Numbered from the stretch's first letter, positions 1 to 11,802 are shown. The stretch: 64,000 bases of DNA from Plotosus lineatus (GCA_024760905.1 CM045729.1:43105580-43169579), one strand, 5' to 3'. Made by a program: numbers and translations. The notes: generated by a model not told the origin, from the sequence alone.

Positions 1-765
1 AACACCGGCTAAACACCAGAAAAAGGTAATGACATTGAATGTCTCTTCTGAAGAAATATGACTTTCTCCTGAAGAAATAACAGTTTCCTCTGAAGTACCT
101 GAAGACGAATAATCATCTGAACTGTTGTAGAGGTGTAGTATTAAAGCCTTTTTCAATTATTATTCCAGTACAGTACCTAAGTTAATTTTTAGAATGTTTG
201 TGTGTGTGTCTGTTTTCTCTCAGCCCTGGCTGAACTGCTCGGGCTGAATGCAGTTCACACCTGAATTAAGTCCTCTCATCTACTCCCTATAAACACAAAC
301 CGCACGCTCACCTCAATTAAAGTGCTTCTTAAGTCCTTCACCTTTGAATGTGAGGCGCTTGTTGCAAGTGACACATGGAGCTTGCGAGACCGAAGTGCGG
401 CTTATCCGGACAGCCGATCTTTCAAGTGAGCAGCGCGCTTTAATTGAGGCGAGTGTGCGGTTTGTGTTTATAGGGAGTAGATGAGAGGACTTAATTCAGC
501 TGTGACCTGCATTCAGCCCAAGCAGCTCAGCCACGCCCCTCAGCCGGAGCAGGGAGAAAACAGACACACAACCATTCTAAACATGAACTTAGGGACTGTA
601 CTGGAATAATAATTGAAAAGACTTTAATACTACAGTTCTTTACAACAGTTCAGATGATTATTCCTCTTCAGGCACTTCAGAGGAAACTGTCGTTTCTTCA
701 GGAGAAAGTCTTATTTCTTTAGAAGAGACATCCAACGTCATTACCTTTTTCTGGCGCCTAGCCGG
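1..765. repeat. Large imperfect inverted repeat, arms about 320 bp
   Basis: Bases 1 to about 322 are closely matched by the reverse complement of about 441-765, leaving a loop of about 118 bp. Matching landmarks include the ATCATCTGAACTGTTGTA block near 112, mirrored near 645, and the CTATAAACACAAACCGCAC block near 287, mirrored near 458. The arms have small indels and substitutions. The palindrome is internal to the family A element, so it is not the element's terminal inverted repeat. Confidence 0.85.
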
Positions 766-974
766 CGTTTGAGTGGCATCATAGAGCTTAACTGGTCATT
801 AAAACACTTAAAAAAAAAAATAGAAAAAAAGGCTCATTGACAACTTGTTTGGGAATGAGGAAAAGAGGGCGTATACATCATCTCAACCATTCAGCAGGAA
901 GGAGGATAGCCATTGGCTGAATTTGAATCACGTGACAGTTGCTCGGCAATCCGCGAATAGTCAAGGGCCTATTG
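1..974. mobile_element. Tigger-like MITE, family A, left end outside window
   Basis: The right end reads GCGAATAGTCAAGGGCCTAT then TG, followed by TA, matching the inverted left end of the copy at 55871. The interior carries a giant palindrome (separate entry). The segment at about 840-960 recurs at 33530-33660 and, reversed, at 55890-56060. The TA target and CAG/CTG termini fit the Tc1/mariner-pogo superfamily; assignment to Tigger is by analogy with families F and J below. The left terminus lies upstream of the window. Confidence 0.7.
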
Positions 975-976
975 TA

Positions 977-3050
977 ATGTGAATTATTTAGAGTTCACCA
1001 TCTATAGAACTATTCAGGATTGGCAACATCTCACAGCCTTAAATTAAAAAGGAATAAAAAATGCTTTTGATTACTTTTGGATCAACTTTAATCACTCAAT
1101 ACAAGTGTGGTGAGCAGAAAAGCATCTCTTGAACCTGGGAGAGTGAAGATTGGAAATCCATCTAACCACCTCAGGTGATTCTTGCTCTTGGCTGATGCAA
1201 ATGGGACAAGATACTTTTTTGTTACCATTATTGTACTTTTTTTATTTAGAATTTTGTAACAAATACATCGAGACAACTGTAAAAGTTGTTGCCATCCCAC
1301 ACACGCACTCCACTGTTTGCAGATTTGGGTTGTTGTAAGCACAATTGCAAAGCCTTTCTCATTCCTGTTGTTTATTAGTTAGCATATTAAGCATCCCATC
1401 GTAGGAGTTACCACCTCTTTAATGACCAGCTGTGTGTTATAGGAAAAGTGTGCCAGCATGCCAGATTTAAGATAATCAGTCTCTGAAACCAAAGGCCTGA
1501 ATGAATTGTGACCTGCCAAAGTATTCGTTCTTGTTGGAGTCGCTGGAAAAGCAGTACAGAATGTGTGAAATGACTGGTTTTTCATAATGAACAGTGTAAA
1601 GGCATGCGTTCTCCCTGTAACTGCTAAATGAACCAACAGTGCATTTAAATTAAAGTACTTGAGGGGAAACACCAGCTTTATTATTTTCTAGGTCTGTACT
1701 TTGTGATGTTTAAAGTTATGAGCTCTGTGAGGTCATGAAAATATCACTGTTCACTGCCTGCTCTGGAAAATTCTTCTCAATGGAAACAGATTTGTAGGCG
1801 GAAAGCAAGAGGGACGAGCCTAAACAAAGCTTCAGAGCATAATGGAAATTCCGTTAGGGTAATTTCTATGCTGATTTGCATGATGCTTTTGTCTCATTTG
1901 TGCGCTTTTCGTAATGTCTAATTCAACTAATCTCATCGGAGGATAAGAAGGGCCCATGTGCTGTTTGAATTGAACTTTCTGTTTTGGCACTGCGAAGCGC
2001 AGAATGTATTCCAAATACAACTTGACATGTTATGGATAGATATTTAAAGCTAATCTTGCTGTTTACAGCCTGTATTCTTATCATTTGTAAATAAAGAGCC
2101 TGGAGAGAAATTCACATTCATACTCTTCGCCAGAGCCCCATAACCTAAAATGGTGGAAAAAGTGCTAATTACAAAGTTAACAGCATTTAAACCCTGTCTC
2201 CCAGTGACTGTGGACGCAGCAGAAAGAGCCTGTTTTATAGCTGTGGCTAACACACATCAATAGGCCAGCACGCGTTTGGGTTTCTCAGAAGAGATGAAGC
2301 AATAGCATCATGGTGGCTCCTGATGAGGCATACTGTGGCATTATGTGAACACACCAGAGCAGGCCACATCAGGCAGCCTCTACAGAGGCCACACTTTTAC
2401 CCAGCATGCAGGAAGAGGCACCGTCTTCAAAGGTTCTGTAACCAGATGGAGCACTATGCTCTTTAAAAGTCCACAGCAGTTTAATTTTCCCCCTTAAAAA
2501 GTTTTAGACCACCAATGTTTGTTTCCATTGCATGTGTTTTAATAAACCGTTGTTGGATTGGCATGTTTTCACGAGATGTCATGTACATGCACGTGTATTT
2601 GGGTGTGGGCTTTGTAATTGGCATGAAAAAAATGCAGCCAGTGCTCCACGCATGCCAGTGCTTACATTGCAGTTTTCTATTCCAGCATGAATGATAGCTG
2701 TGTCTCTGTCTGTTCGTTGTTTTGTTCTATGGTCAGTTTGTTCTGCATTTTCTGAATGTGTGGAAATCAAGTTTAATCTTGATTTGACACCTGGCATGGC
2801 TGATGAGAAATAAACAAATTAGTAATCCAAGCTCAGAGATGGATGAAAATGAAAGAGTTGTTTGTAAAGTGGTTCCTAGTACTTAATCCATAATTCTTGT
2901 CCTAGAAGGGAGCTTATTTTGTTGTTATTTTTATACAACCAAACAAAAATAAAAAGGCACTATCCTCACTGTCTTTAACCACAGAATAAAACATTTAAAC
3001 CTCATTTCTTTGTACTGAATAATCGTGCCATTTGGGTGACATTTGTTATG
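977..3050. other. Unique AT-rich DNA, no gene seen
   Basis: Only short open frames without recognisable similarity occur here, and no repeat family was recognised. It may be intronic or intergenic. Confidence 0.6.
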
Positions 3051-3099
3051 CACACACACACACACACACACACAGACACACACACACACACACACACAC
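3051..3099. repeat. (CA)n microsatellite
   Basis: An almost pure CA dinucleotide tract with one GA interruption. Confidence 0.95.
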
Positions 3100-3194
3100 T
3101 CTATAAAGCCAAATTAAAAACCGTGTTGTTTGAAGAAAATCAAACATTTGCATGTATCAGTCATTGATTTTATAAATGCTTGTAATTTTACATT

Positions 3195-3345
3195 TATATC
3201 ATTTGGCAAACACTCTTATACAGAGCGACTTTTTTTTTCTTTTAACAACTTGCGAGTTAAGCGCTTGCCCAGGGGCCCAACAGAGGGCAGAGTAGTGATA
3301 CGAGGGTTTGAACCCCTAACTTTTTTGATCAGTTATTATTATTTT
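3195..3345 (-). mobile_element. Degraded tRNA-derived SINE fragment
   Basis: The segment has the fish repeat signature ATTTGGCAAACACTCTTATA followed by CAGAGCGAC, then AGGGGCCCAACAGAGGGCAG, then a reverse-strand B-box-like GGGTTTGAACCCC. The same layout is seen at 62758-62903. The tRNA head is mostly lost. Confidence 0.55.
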
Positions 3346-3388
3346 TTTTTAACAATTGAAACCAAATGTCTTGTTATTGCTTTGAAAA

Positions 3389-3654
3389 TTACATATAGTA
3401 GGCCCCCGTTTTTCATGATGGTTCGGTTCCACCCCTTCCCTTGGATCACGAACTTCCGCGAGTTATTTACGCGGAGGTAAAACCCTATGAATGATATTTC
3501 ATCCGCAAATTATTGATGTGGTTTTAAAACCCTATGTATGATATTACATGCACTAAAATATTCTTCTTGAACACATTCTATAGAAAGTTTTACTCATTAA
3601 TACAGTAAAGCTGTAGTAAAATATAGTAATAATTAAACTTTGATCATATTTATT

Positions 3655-3657
<3 letters not shown>
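3389..3657. mobile_element. Truncated MITE, family I
   Basis: It begins TAGGCCCCCGTTTTTCATGA and contains two copies of a motif ending AAAACCCTATG, each followed by TGATATT. The reverse complement recurs at about 59290-59515 inside a mosaic element. The inner part stops at the AT tract beginning at 3658. Confidence 0.6.

Positions 3658-3723
<66 letters not shown>
3658..3723. repeat. Compound (AT)n(AC)n microsatellite
   Basis: About 20 AT units run directly into about 12 AC units, ending exactly at the CAG terminus of the next MITE. Confidence 0.95.
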
Positions 3724-3725
<2 letters not shown>

Positions 3726-4243
3726 GGGATCTCTCACTTTCCGCGGTTAATTGGGACCGAGATTCCCACGCGACCATCGAAATCCGTGAAGTATGATCAC
3801 CCCCACTAACCCCCCCCCGACTGACATATACATACATGTATATGTGTATATAATATCAATAAATACATATTCAATGCTTGAAATGCTTATCACAATTAAA
3901 CATTAAAAATAATGCATAAGATGTAAATAAAATATAAATACACACACATACAGATGGTATTGCATGAGAAGACGACGACACACATACATACATACATACA
4001 TACGCACTCACGCAGGGTGCGCGTGTACACACAGATGCGTACCTCAAAACAATGTAACTAGTTTTGATGGGGAATTTTGGGAGAATTTATAGCATTTAAT
4101 ATGTATTTCTTCATATTATATACACATACACATGCACGTATACGTCAGTTAGGGGGGTCGATCATACTTCGCGGAAATCGGTGGTTGCAGTGGGGGGGAG
4201 GGGGGTCTCAGTCCCCATTAACTACGGAAGTGAGGGATCCCTG
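3724..4243. mobile_element. 520-bp MITE, family E
   Basis: The termini are CAGGGATCTCTCACTTTCCG and, inverted, CAGGGATCCCTCACTTCCGT, with TA immediately after the right end. Subterminal motifs GTTAATTGGGACC and GGTCCCAATTAAC-like sequence mark the family. A copy of exactly the same length lies at 60350-60869, and part copies at 33782 and 45598. No coding capacity is seen. Confidence 0.8.
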
Positions 4244-4245
4244 TA

Positions 4246-7170
4246 CGGAGTTTCAGCTTCTTCCCTCTGGTGCCATGTTTACTTTCCCATAGAGTAGATC
4301 AAAAACGATCCAAAAAAAATCGATTGCACAGGTGGCTTTTCTATGCTCTAACTTAATCTACTCTTTTTTTTTTTTTTTTCATCTTGTCATTTCTTTTAGT
4401 GTTTTTTAAGGCAGGAACTGTACCCTGAGCACCCTTGTCATTGTTTTACTTGTCTGTATAATGAGTGTTAAGATGAATGATGTGTACTAAGTGCTCCATG
4501 TGTTTTCATGAAAGATGAAACCAGATCTGCAAAACAAATTTTCCTTCAGTGTAATGGGTGCAAATGAATTAATCTGAAAGTCAGCGAAGACAAGGATTTA
4601 TTTTTATTTTCTTTCTCTCACTGTTGAAGCTGCTTGTCCACATGCCAACTATGGTTGAAAAATATCCTGGACATGTAATGTGTGGAATGGGCACCCAGTT
4701 ACTGTTTTGTCTATTTCTTTATTTCTACCTGTAAATCTTCAACCAAAAACATTGCTTAATAGATAGAGGAGTGTTAAACTGTCAGGATCTACTGCATTAA
4801 AAAGACATTGTACCAATGGAAAAAAATGATGTTGCTAGTTAAAGATGACATGATAAACTTAACTAATCTGTGACTTTCTTGGAAAATATGCTTAAACAAC
4901 AATATTACTTGTTTAAAAACAAACATGGATTTAGTGAAACGCTTTAACAATCTTTCAGCAACAATCACACCATCATGTAGCTGTTTGGTATCTGAACCAG
5001 CTGTGCAGTGTGCAAAGCTTGCCTACTTGGGATTGTACTGTTTTTTGCAATAACTCTTCAGAAATGTTAGCTGGGTAGTTTGAGTTCCTTTGTGTTTTCA
5101 ATAAGTAAGAGTCATGAAAGAAAGTAGGCCCATGCGTTCTCTCCTCCTTGATAATGCATTCCATCCTTCATCACCTGATCTTGCCAACTATAAATAGCAG
5201 TGCTCCTTTACCCAGTGACATTTAGACAAGCATGAATGGGCCCTGACACAGACAACAGGAATGTGATTGACAACGCTGAAGGTGGAGCCTGCCATGCCAT
5301 TCTTAATATTGTATTGTAATAAATAATTGCAGAATAACAACAGGTGACATTTGGATGTTGATAGAAATCAATTATAGATCTGTAGGAGGTCTGTGTGGTC
5401 TGCTGTTTTCAGCAGCTGAAGTGGCTGGGATTTCTTTCTTTTTTTTTTTTGTCATTTTCTTCATCTGCAGTTTCCTTACACACATTTCAGCAGACAGTGG
5501 GGTATTCATCTGAGTCATGGTACCTGTTAATTTTCCAAACAATCAGCAACATTCCACTTCAATAAGATGAAAGTGTTCTTGACCTTCACCGAGCCATGCA
5601 GATGAAACCCTTGTATTACATGTCTTTAAGTTTAGAAATTATACCTACACTGCTTTTAAGCATCAAATGGACAGTATTAAGGAGACACCTTTTGTTTGTG
5701 TTGGGTTAAGTAGTACACTGTGTGATTGTGAGATAATACTTGTAAAAGGATGGTTACATCCATGGTAAGTCTTTGCACTCTGTTAAAGATGTTGTTGAAA
5801 CACCACAGCCTGAGCTTTGAGAACTATGCTTGCCACGTCGTCTCAAAAGTATGCTTTTTGTATCAGCTTGGTGTATGACATATGGACTCGTCTCTACTTT
5901 CAAACAGTGCAGGGTAAAAGCTGTTTTTCAAAAAACAAAAAAAGTTGTTTCTGCATAAAAGTAATTTAATATTAATCACCGAACATTTTAAAAGTTTGGA
6001 CCAATCTATAAACCGCTTCTTTACTTAATCACTTATTTACTTTTTGCTGCTTAATTATTATTTTTTTTGTCATTAGGCCTTTTTTTTTTTTTTTTGACTT
6101 GGCTCTGGAAAAAGAAAGTCTGGTTTGTCTCAAAAAGGAACAAGAGTAATGGAATACTAGTGGCTCTGTTATGTGTGATTGTCATTTTTTTTTGTACGTA
6201 GTATGTTCACCTTGAAACAGTCTATTCTTTTGGGTGTAGTCTCTTTTCCAGGCTGTCGCCACCTCGTCCACAAGGCATGCCGAATGGTCTGATGAGTATG
6301 AAAATGATGTAGCATAAATCCTACGCTACAGTCCTCAGACTGAGTCGATCTCATCCCTGCAGTACAACGCTGGAGATTTTGGAATGCAGACATTTTTCAG
6401 ATCATACCTTGTATTACCATAACAACAGAGGAAGAAGAACAGAATTTATCTTTTCAGTGCGATAATATCAGCTTTGAAGCCGTTCTGGTGGCACAGAATG
6501 ACCCAACACTAAGAAAGGGAAAATTGGCAACATCTGGTATGTGCGAAGGTTTAAAAATGATTCTGATAATTATAGTCAATAAAGGATCAGATTTTGTGGT
6601 TCAGTGTCTTAAAATTGTCAAATTTGTTTCCAAAGGTCTTGCAGGACATTGGTTTATTATGTAACCAAATTTCTATTAATGCGGAAGTAAATTGTGTGTA
6701 ATATGTAGAAGGACCATGAATAAAACACTACTCACTAACCATTGGCGTGGATCGTACTTCAGTAGTCTTACCGGTGCGGCTGAAACTTGCCCTTCTTTTT
6801 CCTCTCATGTTCCCTTTCGCTCTCTCTCAACTCATCCAGTGACTTTTTCACATTTCTTTTCTCTGTGTGAAGGCTTTTTCAAGCTCCAATGTGGGCACAA
6901 AATGAATCTCTGATTCTGATTCGAATACACTTTTTGTTGAATTCAGCAAATGTCTCCTCATGGCATGTTAGCTGTCCATTCATATAGATGTCAGAAAACA
7001 AAATCCAATGTTTCTATACAGTCTTGGTTCATGAAAGAGGAAAACAGAAAACTCAGACCAAGCCACACAACACTATTCTTGCCAGTCAACATCAGGGGGC
7101 TTTTGTGCTCTTGAAGGGCACCAGTGCACACTGCTACCGATTGGCGGAATAGATGATGGTCGTTTATCAG
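4246..7170. other. Unique DNA with short T runs, no gene seen
   Basis: There are homopolymer T runs near 4363, 5440 and 6080. No long open frame, splice-bounded exon or repeat family was recognised. Confidence 0.6.
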
Positions 7171-7172
7171 TA

Positions 7173-7912
7173 CAGCCATCCCTTGAATATCACGGATAAT
7201 GTAGACCAGACCTGATTGCGATATTCGAAAAACCACGAAGTAGGAACGCTCTGCCCCGCCCCCCCATCCCATCTTCACCATGTTGTCTCATTTCTATATG
7301 TTTTCGCGTCTATACAATATCAAGAAGTGTATATTAAACGTTACACAGTTATATGCATATGTAAATTCTGTAATGTATTAATATTTAAATAGAATTTATG
7401 TATAAATACTTTAAGTACTGTACTCGCCTCTGACAATCGCTTCTCTCCGCGGTGCAGGACGTTCACAAACACTATGTAGTAAGATCACAAAAAAAAAATC
7501 CCGCGGGAATGTGCGAGGCAACAGCGTCACACATCTAAGACAATCAGCTTGTGAGATTGAGTTGAGTGGGCGGGAGGCAACATCATCACGCGTCTAAGCC
7601 AATCAGCTTGCGAGATTGAGTTGAGCGGGCGGGAGGCAATAGCGTCACGCGTCTAAGCCAATCAGCTTGCGAGATTGAGTTGAGTGGGCGGTCCCTGCCT
7701 GAACTGGGGAGGAGGGGCACTTCAGTCTGTCGTTTGGAAACAATAGACACAGCCTGCTTTGGGTCCCTGCCTCCCCCTTGCTTACATGTGAGTTTCAGCA
7801 CGAATTTTGAATTTTTTTTTATCAATTTTTTAATTTAATTTAATTTTTTATTAAAATACCGCGATGTACCAAGACCGCGATGCTCAAATCGCGAAGTGGT
7901 AAGGGATGACTG
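7173..7912. mobile_element. 740-bp Tigger-like MITE, family D
   Basis: The left end is CAGCCATCCCTTGAATATCA and the inverted right end is CAGTCATCCCTTACCACTTC. TA lies on both sides (7171-7172 and 7913-7914). Subterminal GCGATATTCGAAAAACCACG and, on the other side, AATCGCGAAGTGG resemble Tigger-type ends. It contains no transposase similarity but includes a 59-bp minisatellite. Confidence 0.8.
7516..7691. repeat. Minisatellite, 3 units of 59 bp
   Basis: Units start at 7516, 7575 and 7634, each opening AGGCAA and containing TAAGCCAATCAGCTTG (or a one-base variant) and GATTGAGTTGAG, and closing with GGGCGG. Units 2 and 3 are closest. It lies wholly inside the family D MITE. Confidence 0.9.
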
Positions 7913-7914
7913 TA

Positions 7915-9469
7915 TTGCTGCTTGGCAGTGTGTGGTATGAAATTTAAGTGACTTAAGTTGCGGAAACATATTTGTTTTGATCTTGAGTTCAAATATTCAT
8001 AGTTTTCTCCAGAATTGAGGATCTATACAATTAAATTAAAGCAAGTCTTTAAAAAGCAGTAAATCACACAAGGAAGTATAAATATAAAGTATAAAATAAA
8101 ATTGAAAAGGATAAAATTACTAATATGCAAGAGTGTTTTAAAAATCTAAAATAATGTCTTAGGATTTCAAATGCTGTAATGCTGCTTCAGCGCTTCTCTT
8201 CACCTATCTGACCGAGACAGTTTTTCTGCCTTTGTTTCAGGGGCAGAGGGCACTTATCTGTGGCTTGATAGCACACGGGGCCTCTTGGTGTTCGTCTTCC
8301 TGCTGGAGATAAGAGCGGGGGGCCTACGCAATCGTGGAGCTTATCTGTTTAAAGCTGTACAGTACTGTACAGTGCAGTGCAGGGAAGAGGCCTGTTTCAA
8401 CCCTGTAGCCTGACATCAATCAGCCTGATGGCAAAGACTAAAATAACTCAGTCTACACAAGCGCTAGAGAATTCTTTAGAGACCTTGATCTGCTTGACAG
8501 TAATATAACGTGTTCTCTGTAGATTGTTATTGTAAGTGCTGCGTTTAAATAATTAATGATGGCAGGTAGCTACAATCCTGCATTTGCAGCCACTGTTTAA
8601 AGTCGATAGCATTTTAACATTATGTGATGGCATTTAGAAGAGGAAAAAACCCTCAATGGACCACAGGGAAGTGGCGGAATAGTGAAAGGCCTTTGGTGTT
8701 GTCCTGCTGTGATAGAACCATTTCCTGCTGTTGTGTAGATGACAGCACAGCTGGCACAATGCAGACTTTATTACCACTGCATGTCTGTGCTAACTCCACA
8801 AGTTTCTCTCTTTGTCTCTCCCTATGTTTAATGCGTTATCTCTTCAGCTCGTTGAAATTTGAGTAACTTGAGTCTGTTGTAAGTCTGAGTTCCAGATGGG
8901 GTACATTTTCTCAGGATGGATGGACGCGCTACAGTTTCAGAATTGGAATGAATCTGATTGTTGGTATTTTTCCTGATTGCTAGAAATGTGACTGACAACG
9001 TGCTTCTTTGATAATTGATCTGGCTGACTGTATTTTTTTTTAAACATTCCTTTACTTGTTCAGCATGTCTAGACAGTTCTTATCACCTGGAATAGAAGTT
9101 TCTGTTTAATATTTGGAAACCTGTGTGGCCTAGATATGTCCAAGGAACTTTGCAAAGTTTGTAAGTGTTTTGCTTTTGTATACAGTATCTGTTACATTGG
9201 CTTTCGCTCTGTGCCTGATTTCTGAGCCACACTTGGACATGCTTTATACGAATCTTTTTTTTTTTTCTTTCTTTTTAAGGAAGCCATTTCTGTTTGCTAT
9301 CATTTTGCAATTCATTAGCACATGACAGCTAAGATTAAAGCAGAATGTTTAAAGTTAGTAGCATGAACCACTTTATCAGTTATTGACCTGTTCAATTATT
9401 TTTTGTCATTACCTTGCATGGCTTAGTTAAAATGCACTTCTGGCATTAATTCAATTCAGAATAGTATCT
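7915..9469. other. Mostly unique DNA, no gene seen
   Basis: No repeat or exon was recognised apart from a GATA-motif cluster at 8204-8346 (separate entry) and a short T-rich run near 9257. Confidence 0.6.
8204..8346. promoter_or_regulatory. Candidate GATA-factor binding cluster
   Basis: Five WGATAR motifs fall in 143 bp: 8204-8209 (CTATCT), 8254-8259 (TTATCT), 8266-8271 (TGATAG), 8307-8312 (AGATAA) and 8341-8346 (TTATCT). Three extend to the stronger AGATAAG form. A RUNX-like CTGTGGC lies between the second and third. By base composition fewer than one would be expected. A regulatory role is inference; no gene is visible to link it to. Confidence 0.35.
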
Positions 9470-9481
9470 CAGAATAACAAG

Positions 9482-9783
9482 GTAAGGTAAGTCTGTTGGG
9501 TTTTTACACCGAGCCTCATGGCTCATCAGGCCGGTGCTTATCCCCGGTTTCCATAGCGTGAAGCGACCAGGAGTTCAACTCCCCCTGGATGGGACGCAAG
9601 TCCATCACAGGTTACCTTCCCAGTATATTTTACTGGTACCCATTTATACTGCTGGGTGAACAGAGGCACAATTGTGGTTGAGACCTTGCCCAGGGGTCTT
9701 AGCACAATGATGGTCTCAGTTGGAATCGAACTCACAACCTCCTGATCATGAGCGCAGCACCCTAACCACTACGCCACCGGCCC
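9482..9783 (-). mobile_element. tRNA-derived SINE, about 302 bp, with 12-bp target duplication
   Basis: On the minus strand it starts GGGGCCGGTGGCGTAGTGGT (A box) and has B box GTTCGATTCC 50-60 bases later, followed by a body containing GTCCCATCC. The target duplication CAGAATAACAAG is perfect at 9470-9481 and 9784-9795. Intact boundaries suggest a full-length insertion. It is a different family from the DANA-tailed SINE common in this window. Confidence 0.85.
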
Positions 9784-9795
9784 CAGAATAACAAG

Positions 9796-10429
9796 CCCAG
9801 TTAAAAATTAGAGTTCATCAGTGTCAGTGTGTAATAATGTAACTAGGTCTGTGAAGGAGTGTGGGTGGTTGAATCCAGCTTAGCCGTGTGTGCGTGCGCG
9901 TGTGTATGTGCGCGCATGCAGTGTGCATGCACTCAAATGACGGTATCATGACTGCATCTTTTCCTCCTCCTTGCTTCATGAGCCCCCAGGCATTCACTCT
10001 GTCTTTCTGTCTTGAACGCTCTCTATTTTAGAGAACAGCTGTGGGCCGTATGGCAGTGACACCCCCGCGTTCCTCCTCCTAAGCATGTTTTCATTCTGGC
10101 CTGACGGATTCATTGTGCTTGCTGGTCCCCAGGAGGCCCCTTAGCAGAGGGCTGCTGTTGTCTTTACCCAGGGTGCTTTCTGTCTCTGTGGCAGTGCTGG
10201 CCTTTCTGCAAATTTCTGTCTCTCGCTGCTCCAAAGCCCAGTGTTTTTGTGAGTCCAGTGGGTACATCGGGCCGTGCTTTGGCCTGGCTGCTAATGTGAC
10301 CTTTACAGCAATTCATGTGTTTAACTGGAAGAGGTATTTTTCCCATTTCATTTCCAGAAGAAGCTGATGCTCCATCCTGAGCCGGTGATTTTGTATACAA
10401 ATTTCCATCACAAGCCGTTCACTTGAGGA
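9796..10429. other. Unique DNA, no gene seen
   Basis: A GC-richer patch at about 10030-10370 has open frames on both strands but no recognisable domain or clear splice-bounded exon. It could be a conserved non-coding element. Confidence 0.5.
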
Positions 10430-10431
10430 TA

Positions 10432-11220
10432 CAGTAAAACCTCCGCTGACGAACGCTTAAGCTCACGAACTTTTCGCCTCAAGAACATTAAATTTGCGAG
10501 CATATAGTCTCTGCTGACGAACTAGTTTTCGGCGGACGAACCAAACCACGCGGTCGAACAGCGCCACGGTGGCGGCCACGAGAAGCTGACGCACGCTCAC
10601 GGCGTCCCAGTTCGTCACCCCCTTTCTTTGAGTGCGGACGTGGTTTGTGTTTGATAGACATTCTGGACCATATTGAGTGTACTTTTGCTATTATGGGACC
10701 GAAAAAGACCCCACCACAGGCGGAGATCATTGAAAAACACGAACGAGGTGTGCGTTTGTGTGACTCAGCGGCCCAGTACCAGTACGCTAAGTCTACCATT
10801 GCTCCCATCCTTAAGAACAAGGAAGCTATTAAGGGTGCGTGTGTGGCTAAGGGTGTTTCCAAACAGTAGGCGTTTCCAAACACTCCTTCCAAACAGTAAG
10901 TCCCTCCCTCCCTCCTCCTCCCACTCCATTCCATCAAGCCATCAACTACCATCACAAAGGTAAATAAAACGACTTTATTATACAGTACAGTTTATTTCTT
11001 TAATTACAATACAATAGCACATTTATTATACATAAAATAAGGTATATTTTTGTGTAGTTTTAAGGCTTATTTAGTAGAAAATTATGTTTTATGGGGACCT
11101 GGGAACGGATTATTCTCATTTTAATGGTTTCTTGTGGGAAATAAATGTTCGGAAGATGAACTTTTCGCCTTACACACACTTTCTGGGAACCAATTATGTT
11201 CGTGAGCTGAGGTATCACTG
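10432..11220 (+). mobile_element. 789-bp Tigger-like non-autonomous element, family F, copy 1
   Basis: The termini are CAGTAAAACCTCCGCTGACG and, inverted, CAGTGATACCTCAGCTCACG; TA flanks both sides. It carries a short open frame for a Tigger-like helix-turn-helix and nothing of the DDE domain. Copies 2 (40066-40854, inverted) and 3 (45899-46687) have exactly the same length. Near identity of the three suggests recent spread relative to the rest of the window. Confidence 0.88.
10693..10869 (+). pseudogene. Tigger/pogo transposase N-terminal HTH fragment (58 aa)
   Basis: The frame starts MGPKKTPP and contains EIIEKHERGVRLCDSAAQ and then a segment with AKSTIAPILKNKEAI, the layout of the CENP-B N-terminal helix-turn-helix of Tigger transposases. 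In a full protein (usually several hundred residues) this would bind the terminal repeats; the second DNA-binding helix-turn-helix and the DDE catalytic domain are absent. It ends at TAG after GVSKQ. The start is the first methionine at the motif; an upstream in-frame ATG at 10645 would add 16 residues. Copies at 40416-40592 and 46161-46337 differ by a few residues (SAS for SAA, AMR for AKG). The fragment may be a passive remnant or could still bind ends. Confidence 0.75.
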
Positions 11221-11222
11221 TA

Positions 11223-11802
11223 TTTCAAAATCGAAGTACATTTACAATAAGGCCTGTGACAGTCGAAACGAAAAACAAGTAGCTCTGTGGAAGCATTGAG
11301 CTCACGTCCCAAAGAGGTAAGTGCCACTGCAAATTTCCTATTATTCTGGAGGACCTGCTCAGTCCCAGGATCATTCCAACCTAATAATGTGCCACACAAA
11401 AAAAATTAAGTTTCTACTTTTTATTGTACTACCCCCTAATGTGTTCATAAGATGAAAAGAAAAACAGTGCCAAAGTTTAAATGTATTATAATAATTTTTA
11501 CTTGTAGCTCAATCGTCCCAAAGTTACAAAATTATGTGTACTATTCTGCATACGTCTGAAATGGTCATTAAATGTTAAATCTAACATAAAAATATAAAAC
11601 CGCAGAAATTATGAAAAATATAAACCGCAGAAATCACTTGTTGAGTTGAAGGAAGTTTGCTTCCAGAGATTGTTTCCAGAATTCCTCCAATCAGCCATAT
11701 TCCACGCTCTTTCTTTGGCAGACTAGAACTGGAACAAGCCACATTTAATGAAAACTGTGTACCATTCGTCCAATAGTACATTTCAAATTCTGCAATGGTC
11801 AG

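Noticed and set aside
10488..10955. 155-residue minus-strand open frame in family F copy 1
   Set aside because: It is antisense to the Tigger HTH frame, has no recognisable domain, and recurs only because the element is repeated.
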